Shown: positions 17,580 through 25,136 of the stretch, piece after piece
Layout of the letters: every line of letters starts with the position of its first letter
How positions within the stretch are numbered: position 1 is the first letter of the stretch
Source: Lachnospiraceae bacterium
GTDB lineage: Bacteria > Bacillota > Clostridia > Lachnospirales > Lachnospiraceae
DNA length: 64,000 nt
Reading direction: 5' to 3'
NCBI GenBank assembly: GCA_910575005.1
Contig: CAJTCL010000002.1
Span: forward strand, 124,001-188,000
Notes under the pieces: model-generated
The model's database searches: none
Told to the model about the DNA's origin: nothing
Seen by the model: the letters and a program-made list of their open reading frames with translations, nothing else
Made by a program: the position numbers and the translations under genes

Positions 17580-18320
17580 ATGCGATATGAGGAACTGACC
17601 ATTGAGGGAAGAAATGCAGTGTTGGAGGCATTTCGTTCTGGAAAGACAATAGACAAATTGTTTGTGCTCTCTGGTTGTCAGGATGGGCCCATTAAGTCCA
17701 TTATCAGGGAGTCAAAAAAATACGATACCATTATCAATTATGTACCCAAAGAGCGGCTCGATCAGATGTCTGCTACCAAAAAGCATCAGGGCGTGATCGC
17801 TTTTGCGGCCGCCTATGAATATGCACAAGTGGAGGACATGCTCAGAGCTGCCGAAAAGAAAGGGGAAGCGCCGTTTTTGATCTTGCTGGATAATATTGAG
17901 GATCCTCATAATCTAGGGGCTATTATCCGAACAGCTAATCTGGCCGGCGCTCATGGTGTGATTATCCCCAAACGCAGAGCCGTTGGACTTACGGCTGCGG
18001 TGGCTAAAACCTCTGCAGGGGCATTAAACTATACTCCAGTCGCAAAAGTGACAAATCTCTCCCAGACAATCAAAGAACTAAAAGAGCAGGGAATATGGTT
18101 TGTCTGTGCAGATATGGAAGGCACAGTGTTGTATCAGCTTGATTTAAAGGGACCGATTGGGCTGGTGATAGGCAGTGAAGGAGAAGGAGTCAGCAAGTTG
18201 GTGAGAAAAAATTGCGATTTTACCGCCTCCATTCCTATGGCTGGGGAGATTGATTCCTTGAATGCTTCAGTGGCGGCAGGGGTGCTTGCATATGAGATTG
18301 TGCGTCAGAGGATGATTTAA
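17580..18320 (+). CDS. rlmB: TrmH/RlmB-family 23S rRNA 2'-O-methyltransferase
   Basis: ATG 17580, preceded by TAAGGAG, is chosen over an extended frame beginning inside mrnC at 17487. The 246-residue product has an N-terminal substrate-binding domain starting EGRNAVLEAFRSGKTIDKLF. The SpoU knot motifs follow: NIEDPHNLGAIIRTA (motif 1), IGLVIGSEGEGVSKLVR (motif 2) and IPMAGEIDSLNASVAAGV (motif 3). It uses S-adenosylmethionine to methylate a guanosine ribose of 23S rRNA. It is part of the cysS-mrnC-rlmB-sigH operon. Confidence 0.94.
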   Translation: MRYEELTIEGRNAVLEAFRSGKTIDKLFVLSGCQDGPIKSIIRESKKYDTIINYVPKERLDQMSATKKHQGVIAFAAAYEYAQVEDMLRAAEKKGEAPFLILLDNIEDPHNLGAIIRTANLAGAHGVIIPKRRAVGLTAAVAKTSAGALNYTPVAKVTNLSQTIKELKEQGIWFVCADMEGTVLYQLDLKGPIGLVIGSEGEGVSKLVRKNCDFTASIPMAGEIDSLNASVAAGVLAYEIVRQRMI

Positions 18321-18345
18321 TTATAGAAAGAATAGGGGAAGACTA

Positions 18346-18954
18346 GTGCAAAGAGTGGCAGAGTATCAAAATCAGACAGATGAAATTTTAATAGAGCAAT
18401 TACGAAGCGGACAGGAACAAATCACAGATTATATTATGGATAAATATAAGAATCTCGTGCGCAAACGTGCAAATGCCATGTTTTTGATGGGGGGAGACAC
18501 AGATGATTTGATTCAGGAGGGAATGATTGGCCTCTTTAAAGCAATTCGGGATTATCGTATGGAGAAAGATGTCTCTTTTTACCATTTTGCAGATTTATGT
18601 ATTACCAGGCAGATTTATCATGCGGTGGAAGCGTCCCAGAGAAAAAAGCATCAGCCTTTAAATACCTATATTTCTCTGAATGCCCAGATGGGTCAGGAAA
18701 GCGAAGATACACTCCAAGATCTGTTGGAATCTGTTGAGAATCCAAACCCGGAACAGTTGCTTATTGATCAGGAAAATGCGAATGACATTCAAGAAAAATT
18801 ATATAAAAATCTCAGCAAATTTGAGAGACAGGTATTGTTGCTCTACCTTCAAGGCAGCAATTATCGGCAGATTGCCAAGCAGCTTCATAAAGAGCCAAAG
18901 GCGATTGACAATGCTTTGCAGCGTATTCGAGGAAAAATTGCAAAAAATATGTAG
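18346..18954 (+). CDS. sigH: RNA polymerase sigma factor SigH-like (sigma-30)
   Basis: This 202-residue sigma-70-family factor has a GTG start after GGGGAAG. Region 2 includes DDLIQEGMIGLFKAIRDYR, which binds core polymerase, and FADLCITRQIYHAVEASQRKKHQPLN, which contacts the -10 element. Region 4 at residues ~150-200 is the helix-turn-helix LLYLQGSNYRQIAKQLHKEPKAIDNALQR (residues given for orientation). In Bacillus SigH directs transition-state and early sporulation genes, and the location after rlmB matches. Bacillus has rae1 (yacP) in between; it is missing here. Confidence 0.92.
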   Translation: MQRVAEYQNQTDEILIEQLRSGQEQITDYIMDKYKNLVRKRANAMFLMGGDTDDLIQEGMIGLFKAIRDYRMEKDVSFYHFADLCITRQIYHAVEASQRKKHQPLNTYISLNAQMGQESEDTLQDLLESVENPNPEQLLIDQENANDIQEKLYKNLSKFERQVLLLYLQGSNYRQIAKQLHKEPKAIDNALQRIRGKIAKNM

Positions 18955-18961
18955 TAGTATA

Positions 18962-18990
18962 TTGACAATTTGGAAAATATATAGTATATT
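18962..18990 (+). promoter_or_regulatory. Promoter of tRNA-Thr
   Basis: TTGACA (18962-18967), a 17-base spacer and TATATT (18985-18990), 39 bases before the tRNA and just after sigH. Confidence 0.82.
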
Positions 18991-19029
18991 AGACAAGTCG
19001 GTTGAGGAAATAACCGTCAAAATATAATT

Positions 19030-19102
19030 GCTGCTGTGGCTCAGTCGGTAGAGCGTCGCATTGGTAGTGCGGAGGTCACGGGTTCGATTCCCGTCAGCAG
19101 CT
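19030..19102 (+). tRNA. tRNA-Thr (anticodon GGT)
   Basis: The acceptor GCTGCTG pairs with CAGCAGC, the D-arm carries GGCTCAGTCGGTAGAGC, the anticodon loop is TTGGTAG (GGT) and the T-arm contains GGGTTCGATTCCC. CCA is not encoded. Confidence 0.95.
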
Positions 19103-19109
19103 TTGAGGG

Positions 19110-19131
19110 CCTTGAGAAATCAAGGTTTTTT
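19110..19131 (+). terminator. Rho-independent terminator of tRNA-Thr
   Basis: CCTTGA pairs with TCAAGG across a GAAA loop, followed by T6, eight bases after the tRNA. Confidence 0.9.
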
Positions 19132-19152
19132 ATTTATGAAGAGGAAATATGA

Positions 19153-19650
19153 ATGAAATCAAAAAAATGCACGTTAGGCTTATTGATTTTTTATCTGATT
19201 GCTTTATCATGGATTATTATTTTTAAACTTCAATTTTCCATTGCAGATTTTCCACATTTGAGAAATATCAATTTAATTCCATTTGCAGAGTCCGTTATTG
19301 TCAATGGAACCATACAGTATGATGAAATTATCCAAAATCTGTTAGCTTTCATACCATATGGACTGTTTATTCATATTTTATGGGAGGATAGGTCATTGCT
19401 GATACAGTTTGCCCCTATTATTTGTACCAGTCTGTTTTTTGAGACAGTGCAATTTATTTTTGCCGTTGGCGCAAGCGATATCACAGATCTTATTACAAAT
19501 TCGTTAGGAGGAATAATAGGCGTTTTTATCGCCATTGTTATTTCAAAAGTATCAGCAAAAAATTGGATAAAAATTATCAATATAATCAGTTTGATTGGAG
19601 CTGTCCTTTTAACATTATTTATCTCTGTATTACTGCTAGTTAACTTATAA
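19153..19650 (+). CDS. VanZ-like membrane protein
   Basis: This 165-residue protein has four predicted membrane helices: residues ~7-27, ~60-80, ~85-105 and ~140-160. The VanZ-family features are RNINLIPFAES after the first helix, NLLAFIPYGLFI, and ETVQFIFAVGASDITDLITNSLGGIIG. VanZ relatives give modest teicoplanin or lipoglycopeptide tolerance, but most chromosomal copies are uncharacterised. It is monocistronic, with a terminator downstream. Confidence 0.87.
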   Translation: MKSKKCTLGLLIFYLIALSWIIIFKLQFSIADFPHLRNINLIPFAESVIVNGTIQYDEIIQNLLAFIPYGLFIHILWEDRSLLIQFAPIICTSLFFETVQFIFAVGASDITDLITNSLGGIIGVFIAIVISKVSAKNWIKIINIISLIGAVLLTLFISVLLLVNL

Positions 19651-19735
19651 CTGCTATGATAATTAGAGAAATTAGTGAATATTTTCAGCATAAAGTGGCG
19701 CAGAATCTAAGAAGAAAGCAGCACAATTGATGTAG

Positions 19736-19772
19736 AAGACTTTTCAAAATATTTACTTTGGAAAGTCTTTTT
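19736..19772 (+). terminator. Rho-independent terminator after the VanZ-like gene
   Basis: AAGACTTTTCAAA (19736-19748) pairs with TTTGGAAAGTCTT (19757-19769), followed by T-rich sequence. Confidence 0.8.
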
Positions 19773-19806
19773 ATATTGCAGATCATCTGTTCTAAAATAA
19801 AATGAA

Positions 19807-19835
19807 TTGACAGGCATATAATAGGAACATATAAT
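19807..19835 (+). promoter_or_regulatory. Promoter of the chemoreceptor gene
   Basis: TTGACA (19807-19812), a 17-base spacer and TATAAT (19830-19835) form a full sigma-A consensus, about 85 bases before the start codon. Confidence 0.85.
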
Positions 19836-19925
19836 TAGAATATCAAAATCATGTCAAGCGGAGGGCATAATTTGATTCAGTTATGATAAAACAAAAATTC
19901 AAAAAGAATGCCGCGGAGGAAAAGT

Positions 19926-21965
19926 ATGAAAAAAGATCAAACCGAAAAGAAGTACAAAAAGCAGGGGATTAAGGGCAAAATGATGCGGGGGATTATTACA
20001 CCGACAATGGTAGTGCTGGTGTTTGTGGCGGCGGTAATCTTGCTGCTGGTCAGAGGTTCGGTAGGAAATCTGCGGACCGCAGAGATTACGGCAGAATCTG
20101 CACAAGTTACAAATTTAGTCAGTGAATATTTTACCCGTTACATGGAAGTTACCAGACAGTTTGGAGCAAACAATGAACTTCGGAAATTGTTTGAAGAAGT
20201 GAAAGAGGGAGATAAGATTAGTGAGGCGAAACTTTTTGATACCGTACGCGCAAATATGACGAATGTGTTTCACACAGATGAAGAAAACATTTTAGTTTGT
20301 TGGATTGCAGATGTGGATTCCAGCCAGTGTGTGGAAGACGAGGAGAGTGGCTATATATCAGAATTGGGAGAGTGGGATATTACATCCAGAGACTGGTTTG
20401 AGCAAGTAACAGTCGCTAAGAATACAATTGTGACAGAGCCATATAAAAATTCTTCCACAGGCAAAATGGTATCTAGTGTTATCACACCTGTGTATGGAGA
20501 AGGGGAAGAATTACTTGGTGTGGCAGCTATAGATGTTTCTGTAGATACCCTTTCAGTAATGATGTCAGAACATAAACTCGGAAAATCAGGATTTTTTATG
20601 TTGCTCTCGCCACAAGGAACGATTATGTATGCTCCCAAGGAATCGATAGTTCAGACCTCTATTCAGGATGCTGGTTTGCCACAAAAAGTAATTGATGTTT
20701 ATGAAGAGCAGGAAAATACAGAACTTACTTATAAATGGGATGGGACGACACAGCATGGAGCATATGAGATCATTACTGCTACTGGCTGGTCAGTGCTCAG
20801 TGGAATGCCAAGTCGAGAATATAACAGTATGATGATCAGTCTTTCTATCGCTGTAGTGGGATTTTTTATCATTGCAGTTTTGATGCTGGTGGTGATCATC
20901 AATAAAATTTCTGCTGGAATTGTAAAACCTTTACAACAACTGAAATTGGTGGCAGAAGAGATTGCAGAGGGTGATTTAGATCTTGATGTGGAAGTTTCCT
21001 CGGATGATGAAGTGGGAGCTGTGGCCGCTGCCCTTAATAAAACGGTGCTGCGATTACGAGATTATATTGACTATATTGGAGAGATTACAGAAGTGTTGCA
21101 GCAAGTGTCAGAGGGGAATCTGCGTTTTGAATTGCAGCAGGAATACACTGGAGAATTTCGTAAGGTAAAGGACAGTTTAGAACAGCTCTCCAAACGATTG
21201 ATACATACGATTCAAAATATTGAGGAAGCTTCTTTACAGGTATCTGGCGGTTCAGAACAGATTGCAGTGGGGGCACAGTCATTGTCGGAGAGTGCTACCA
21301 GCCAGGCAGCTACGGCTCAGCAGTTACAGGCGTCGGTATCAGAGATTGCAGAACAGGTGACAGCAAATGCCCATTTTGCAGAGGAAGTAAAGCAGAGTGT
21401 AGATGATATGGGCGGAAGATTGAAGTTTAGTAATCAGCAGATGGAGCGTGCAGTAGATGCGATGCGAGAGATCAACAGATGTTCCGCAGAGATTGAGAAT
21501 ATTATTACTACGATTGAGGAGATAGCAGATCAGACTAATTTATTGTCCTTGAATGCCTCAATTGAAGCGGCTAGGGCTGGGGAAGTAGGCAGAGGATTTG
21601 CTGTGGTTGCTGGAGAAGTGGGAACTCTTGCAGGAGATAGTATGGAAGCCGTACATACTTCGACCGTATTGATTCAAAACTCACTGGATGCAGTCAAGAA
21701 AGGTATGGAGATTGTGAATACTGCCGCAGACGAGATACAACAGGCATTTTGCCATACGGAAACAGTGCAGGGATTGGTGGATAAAATTGCTGAGGCTTCA
21801 CAGAATCAGAGTGATAATATTGAACAGATCCGCTATGCCTTGGAACAGGTGACGGAAGTTATTTCGGATAATTCTGCTATGGCGCAGGAGAGTGCAGCAG
21901 CCAGTCAGGAGCTTTCGGCGCAGTCTCAGAATCTGGAAGAGATGATAAAAATTTTTCGTTTATAA
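19926..21965 (+). CDS. Methyl-accepting chemotaxis protein with dCache sensor
   Basis: ATG 19926 follows GGAGG; an ATG at 19908 overlaps that site. The 679-residue receptor has a first membrane helix at ~23-46, an extracellular dCache-type sensor (~50-295, with GEWDITSRDWF and the YKNSSTGKMVSSVITPVY, LGVAAIDVS signatures), a second helix at ~300-325, a HAMP domain and a long signalling helix. The signalling tip reads EIADQTNLLSLNASIEAARAG and then GRGFAVVAGEVGTLAGDS. The dCache pocket suggests a small-molecule ligand such as an amino acid, which is inference. No flagellar or che gene is in the window. The usual EVRxLA after the tip is EVGTLA here. Confidence 0.95.
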   Translation: MKKDQTEKKYKKQGIKGKMMRGIITPTMVVLVFVAAVILLLVRGSVGNLRTAEITAESAQVTNLVSEYFTRYMEVTRQFGANNELRKLFEEVKEGDKISEAKLFDTVRANMTNVFHTDEENILVCWIADVDSSQCVEDEESGYISELGEWDITSRDWFEQVTVAKNTIVTEPYKNSSTGKMVSSVITPVYGEGEELLGVAAIDVSVDTLSVMMSEHKLGKSGFFMLLSPQGTIMYAPKESIVQTSIQDAGLPQKVIDVYEEQENTELTYKWDGTTQHGAYEIITATGWSVLSGMPSREYNSMMISLSIAVVGFFIIAVLMLVVIINKISAGIVKPLQQLKLVAEEIAEGDLDLDVEVSSDDEVGAVAAALNKTVLRLRDYIDYIGEITEVLQQVSEGNLRFELQQEYTGEFRKVKDSLEQLSKRLIHTIQNIEEASLQVSGGSEQIAVGAQSLSESATSQAATAQQLQASVSEIAEQVTANAHFAEEVKQSVDDMGGRLKFSNQQMERAVDAMREINRCSAEIENIITTIEEIADQTNLLSLNASIEAARAGEVGRGFAVVAGEVGTLAGDSMEAVHTSTVLIQNSLDAVKKGMEIVNTAADEIQQAFCHTETVQGLVDKIAEASQNQSDNIEQIRYALEQVTEVISDNSAMAQESAAASQELSAQSQNLEEMIKIFRL

Positions 21966-22088
21966 ATTTGGTGATGGCTGAATTATAACGATCCATCTAA
22001 TTTTGTACATATTTTTCTGGTATTTTATAAAAAGTTCTGTTAAAATAAAAGTAATTATGCAGTATACGACGGAAAAGGAGAGTTGATT

Positions 22089-22994
22089 ATGGCAGAATCT
22101 ATGGAAGATTACAAGGAAGAACTGGAAGCATCCTTCCGCAAAATTAGGGAAGGTGATATTATTTCTGGAACAGTGATTGGTGTGACAGAGGAGGAAGTTA
22201 CACTGGACTTGAAATATTATACACAGGGCATTATTAAGGTAGAGGATCTAAGCAACGATCCGAATTTCCAGATTTTAGAGGAGGTACATCCAGGAGATGT
22301 AATAGAAGCTACTGTGGTAAAGACAGATGACGGAGAGGGCAATATCCAGTTGTCAAAAAAAGAGGCCAATGATGTACTTGCTTGGGAAAAGTTAAATACT
22401 TATCTGGAGGAAGGCACAGAGCTTTCAGTCAAAGTAGCTGGAATTGTACCCAGCGGTGTAGTTGCATATCTGGAGGGAATCCGCGGTTTTATCCCTGCAT
22501 CGCAGTTGGCGTTGTCTTATGTGGAGGCCACTGAGGAGTGGCTGGGACGCGAGGTTCAGGTCAGAGTAATCACTGTGGAAGAATCCAAGAAGAAACTGGT
22601 AATGTCTGCAAAAGTGATTTTAAAGGAAAAGCAGCAGGAAGAGCATGACCGAAAAATTGCTAGGATGGTGCCAGGCAGTGTGCTAGAAGGTACAGTGGAA
22701 TCTTTAATGCCTTATGGCGCGTTTGTGGATTTAGGGGATGGGATCAGTGGTCTGGTGCATATTTCTCAAATTTCCCAGAAAAGGATCGGCAAACCATCCG
22801 AGGTATTGAGTGTCGGCCAGAAAGTAAAGGTAAAAGTATTAAACACTAATGACAATAAGGTAAGTCTCAGTATGAAGGCGCTGGAAGAAGAGATGGTGGA
22901 TGTGGATAAGACAGAGAAAGTGGAAGAATATATTTCTCATGAAAGAGCATCTACCAGCTTAGGAGATCTTCTGGCTGGAATTAAATTGCAGTGA
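22089..22994 (+). CDS. S1 RNA-binding domain protein (ribosomal protein S1 homologue)
   Basis: ATG 22089 lies eight bases after AAGGAG; a TTG two codons earlier is not needed. The 301-residue protein consists of three S1 OB-fold domains. The first covers residues ~15-85 (EGDIISGTVIGVTEEEV), the second ~100-170 (GIRGFIPASQLAL) and the third ~190-262 (GSVLEGTVESLMPYGAFVDL, SGLVHISQIS). Gram-positive S1 homologues of this size, such as YpfD, bind RNA and are not always ribosomal. A ~30-residue acidic tail follows. Confidence 0.9.
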   Translation: MAESMEDYKEELEASFRKIREGDIISGTVIGVTEEEVTLDLKYYTQGIIKVEDLSNDPNFQILEEVHPGDVIEATVVKTDDGEGNIQLSKKEANDVLAWEKLNTYLEEGTELSVKVAGIVPSGVVAYLEGIRGFIPASQLALSYVEATEEWLGREVQVRVITVEESKKKLVMSAKVILKEKQQEEHDRKIARMVPGSVLEGTVESLMPYGAFVDLGDGISGLVHISQISQKRIGKPSEVLSVGQKVKVKVLNTNDNKVSLSMKALEEEMVDVDKTEKVEEYISHERASTSLGDLLAGIKLQ

Positions 22995-23020
22995 TAGAAA
23001 TAGAAGGGAGTCACAGTGAT

Positions 23021-23773
23021 ATGAGAGTAAATGCGATACAGGGCACAGATGCAATGGGAACTCAGACCGCCGCTTCTTCTGTAGGACAAGGAGAAGATTT
23101 TTCTTCTTATTTGCAGACTACAGCTTCTCTGGAAGAAATTTTTACAGAAGCGGCAAATACATATCATGTGCCAAAAGATTTGATCAAAGCCATTGCCAAG
23201 GCAGAGTCAGATTTTAACCCCAATGCTACTTCCGGCGCTGGGGCACAAGGGATTATGCAGCTTATGCCTGCCACCGCCAGAGAACTTGGGGTCACAGATT
23301 CCTATGATCCTTATCAGAATATTATGGGCGGTACGAAATATATCAGCCAGATGTTGGAAAAATATAATGGCAATGTAAGTCTTGCCCTTGCCGCTTACAA
23401 TGCAGGAAGTAATAATGTGGAGAAATATGGGGGAATCCCGCCTTTTGAGGAGACACAGAATTATGTGGTGAAAGTGACTGGATATATGAATGGTGGAATT
23501 GAGATTCCCGAGGGCACTTATACTGTAAATTCAGGCGTAGCAGCCGCCTCTGTGCAGGAAGTGGAGGACAGTTATTATCGCAGTATTCTAGAACAATTGT
23601 TTTCTTATGAGGATTATCTGAAGTTTATTGATATGTATACCAAAATCCAGGAGGCACAGCAGAGGCAGGTGGAGGAAGAGCAGGAGAAGCAGGAGGAGAA
23701 ACAGTCAGATTCCTTCTTAGCATATCAAGAATTAAAGTACAGTCCTGTGGCCATGAATCTGTTTGGGCAGTAG
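23021..23773 (+). CDS. Lytic transglycosylase (SLT domain)
   Basis: ATG 23021 sits ten bases after GGGAG. In the 251-residue protein, residues ~40-165 are a soluble lytic transglycosylase domain that would cleave the MurNAc-GlcNAc bond with release of anhydro-muropeptides. The catalytic Glu is in IAKAESDFNPNA. GAQGIMQLMPATARELG and SLALAAYNAGSNNVEKYGG are the conserved SLT segments. No signal peptide or membrane helix is visible, which is unusual for a wall enzyme. The C-terminus has a Gln/Glu-rich coiled stretch. It starts 26 bases after the S1 gene. Confidence 0.9.
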   Translation: MRVNAIQGTDAMGTQTAASSVGQGEDFSSYLQTTASLEEIFTEAANTYHVPKDLIKAIAKAESDFNPNATSGAGAQGIMQLMPATARELGVTDSYDPYQNIMGGTKYISQMLEKYNGNVSLALAAYNAGSNNVEKYGGIPPFEETQNYVVKVTGYMNGGIEIPEGTYTVNSGVAAASVQEVEDSYYRSILEQLFSYEDYLKFIDMYTKIQEAQQRQVEEEQEKQEEKQSDSFLAYQELKYSPVAMNLFGQ

Positions 23774-23783
23774 GGAGAGGTAA

Positions 23784-24218
23784 ATGCAGACCATTAAGAT
23801 TAAATATTTTACACAGGAAATTGATAAACTTACCTATATAGATGGGAAGTCAGATTGGATTGATTTGCGGGCAAGTGAGACCGTGGAGTTAAAGGCGGGA
23901 GAGTTTAAGTTGATTCCTTTGGGAGTGGCGATGGAGCTACCCAAAGGATATGAAGCACATGTAGTGCCCAGAAGCTCCACGTTTAAGAATTATGGCATTT
24001 TGCAGGTAAATAGCTGCGGCGTGATAGACGGCAGTTACTGTGGAGATGAAGATATGTGGAAGATGCCTGTGTATGCTACCAGAGATACTGTTATTCATAA
24101 AAATGACAGAATCTGCCAGTTTCGGATTATGGAGAACCAGCCTCATATTGTCTTTGCGGAGACTACTTCTCTGGAACATAAAAATCGAGGCGGCTTTGGT
24201 ACGACTGGGATCTGTTAG
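23784..24218 (+). CDS. dut: Deoxyuridine 5'-triphosphate nucleotidohydrolase
   Basis: This 144-residue trimeric dUTPase hydrolyses dUTP to dUMP and pyrophosphate, keeping uracil out of DNA. The conserved motifs are visible in order: DLRAS (1), PRSST (2), [11 protein letters not shown] with the catalytic Asp (3), [10 protein letters not shown] (4) and the Gly-rich phosphate arm NRGGFGTTG (5). Length is normal. It lies ten bases after the transglycosylase gene, so co-transcription is likely. Confidence 0.95.
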   Translation: MQTIKIKYFTQEIDKLTYIDGKSDWIDLRASETVELKAGEFKLIPLGVAMELPKGYEAHVVPRSSTFKNYGILQVNSCGVIDGSYCGDEDMWKMPVYATRDTVIHKNDRICQFRIMENQPHIVFAETTSLEHKNRGGFGTTGIC

Positions 24219-24278
24219 ATCTGCTTTTGAGGTGCATTGATCAAAGATTAGTTACAGTATCACAGAATGGAGGACATT

Positions 24279-24923
24279 ATGGAAAAACGTCAAATAAAAT
24301 TTTATGCCAAAGGCAGCAACGCAGCGGCAATCCATGCTCTGCCGGGACATTTTGCTACCAGTAATTCACATATCAATTATTATATTGATATTACAAGTTT
24401 AAAGACACGTATCAACGAGGCCAAGGAAGTGGCTAAGGTACTTGCCAGCAGGTTTACCAGTCATATTACCGTAGACACCATTGTATGCATGGATGGGACA
24501 GAGGTGATTGGAGCATTTTTGTCGGAAGAGATGGAGAGAAGAAATATTTTATCCACAATCAATCAGCATAAGACAGTCTATGTGGTATCACCAGAATTTA
24601 ACAGCAATAGCCAAATGATTTTTAGAGATAACATTAAGCCGGCGATTGCAGGCAAGCATGTATTGTTATTGTTGGCTACTACCACAACTGGAGCAACCAT
24701 TCAACGCGCTTTGGAATGTGTGAGGTATTATGGAGGTAATGCTGTCGGTGTGGCCTCTGTATTTAGTACTCTAGAGGAGATTGAGGGATTTCCAATTGAG
24801 AGTGTGTTTGAGGAGGATGACATTCCAGGATATGCTGCCTATCAGCCAGGAAATTGTCCATTCTGCCAGAAAGGGCATAAGCTGGATGCGATGGTCAATG
24901 GTTTTGGGTATTCCAAGTTATAG
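24279..24923 (+). CDS. Phosphoribosyltransferase-like protein with altered PRPP loop
   Basis: ATG 24279 lies five bases after GGAGGACA; an ATG at 24267 is upstream of it. The 214-residue protein has an orotate-phosphoribosyltransferase-like layout, with VDTIVCMDGTEVIGAFLSEE in the hood and the strand-loop HVLLLLATTTTGATIQRALE where the PRPP loop is expected. The two acidic residues normally at the loop start (DD or ED) are A-T here, so classical PRPP catalysis is doubtful. A terminal CPFCQKG resembles half a zinc ribbon. It may be a regulatory or nucleotide-binding paralogue; the function is unassigned. Confidence 0.7.
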   Translation: MEKRQIKFYAKGSNAAAIHALPGHFATSNSHINYYIDITSLKTRINEAKEVAKVLASRFTSHITVDTIVCMDGTEVIGAFLSEEMERRNILSTINQHKTVYVVSPEFNSNSQMIFRDNIKPAIAGKHVLLLLATTTTGATIQRALECVRYYGGNAVGVASVFSTLEEIEGFPIESVFEEDDIPGYAAYQPGNCPFCQKGHKLDAMVNGFGYSKL

Positions 24924-24976
24924 TTCGTCAGTTTGCATAGAAAAATACAGATATTTCGTTAATATGACGAAGTAAC

Positions 24977-25028
24977 AAAAAAGCAATACTTTTTTTGGTG
25001 GATGTTACAAGAAAGAGTATTGCTTTTT
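24977..25028 (+). terminator. Rho-independent terminator
   Basis: AAAAAAGCAATACT (24977-24990) pairs with AGTATTGCTTTTT (25016-25028) across a 25-base loop. It closes the transglycosylase-dut-PRT-like group. Confidence 0.85.
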
Positions 25029-25136
25029 GTATAGTTCACAGTGGTAATTATGAGCGAAGTTTGTTAGTATATTTCTATCAAGAAATTCTGTTTGGCAGAG
25101 TAAACACAGAGAGTAGATGCAGGAGGTAATCATAAG

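Noticed and set aside
19656-19730. 24-codon plus frame MIIREISEYF... after the VanZ-like gene
   Set aside because: It is short and has no ribosome site; it may be a remnant, but nothing supports expression.
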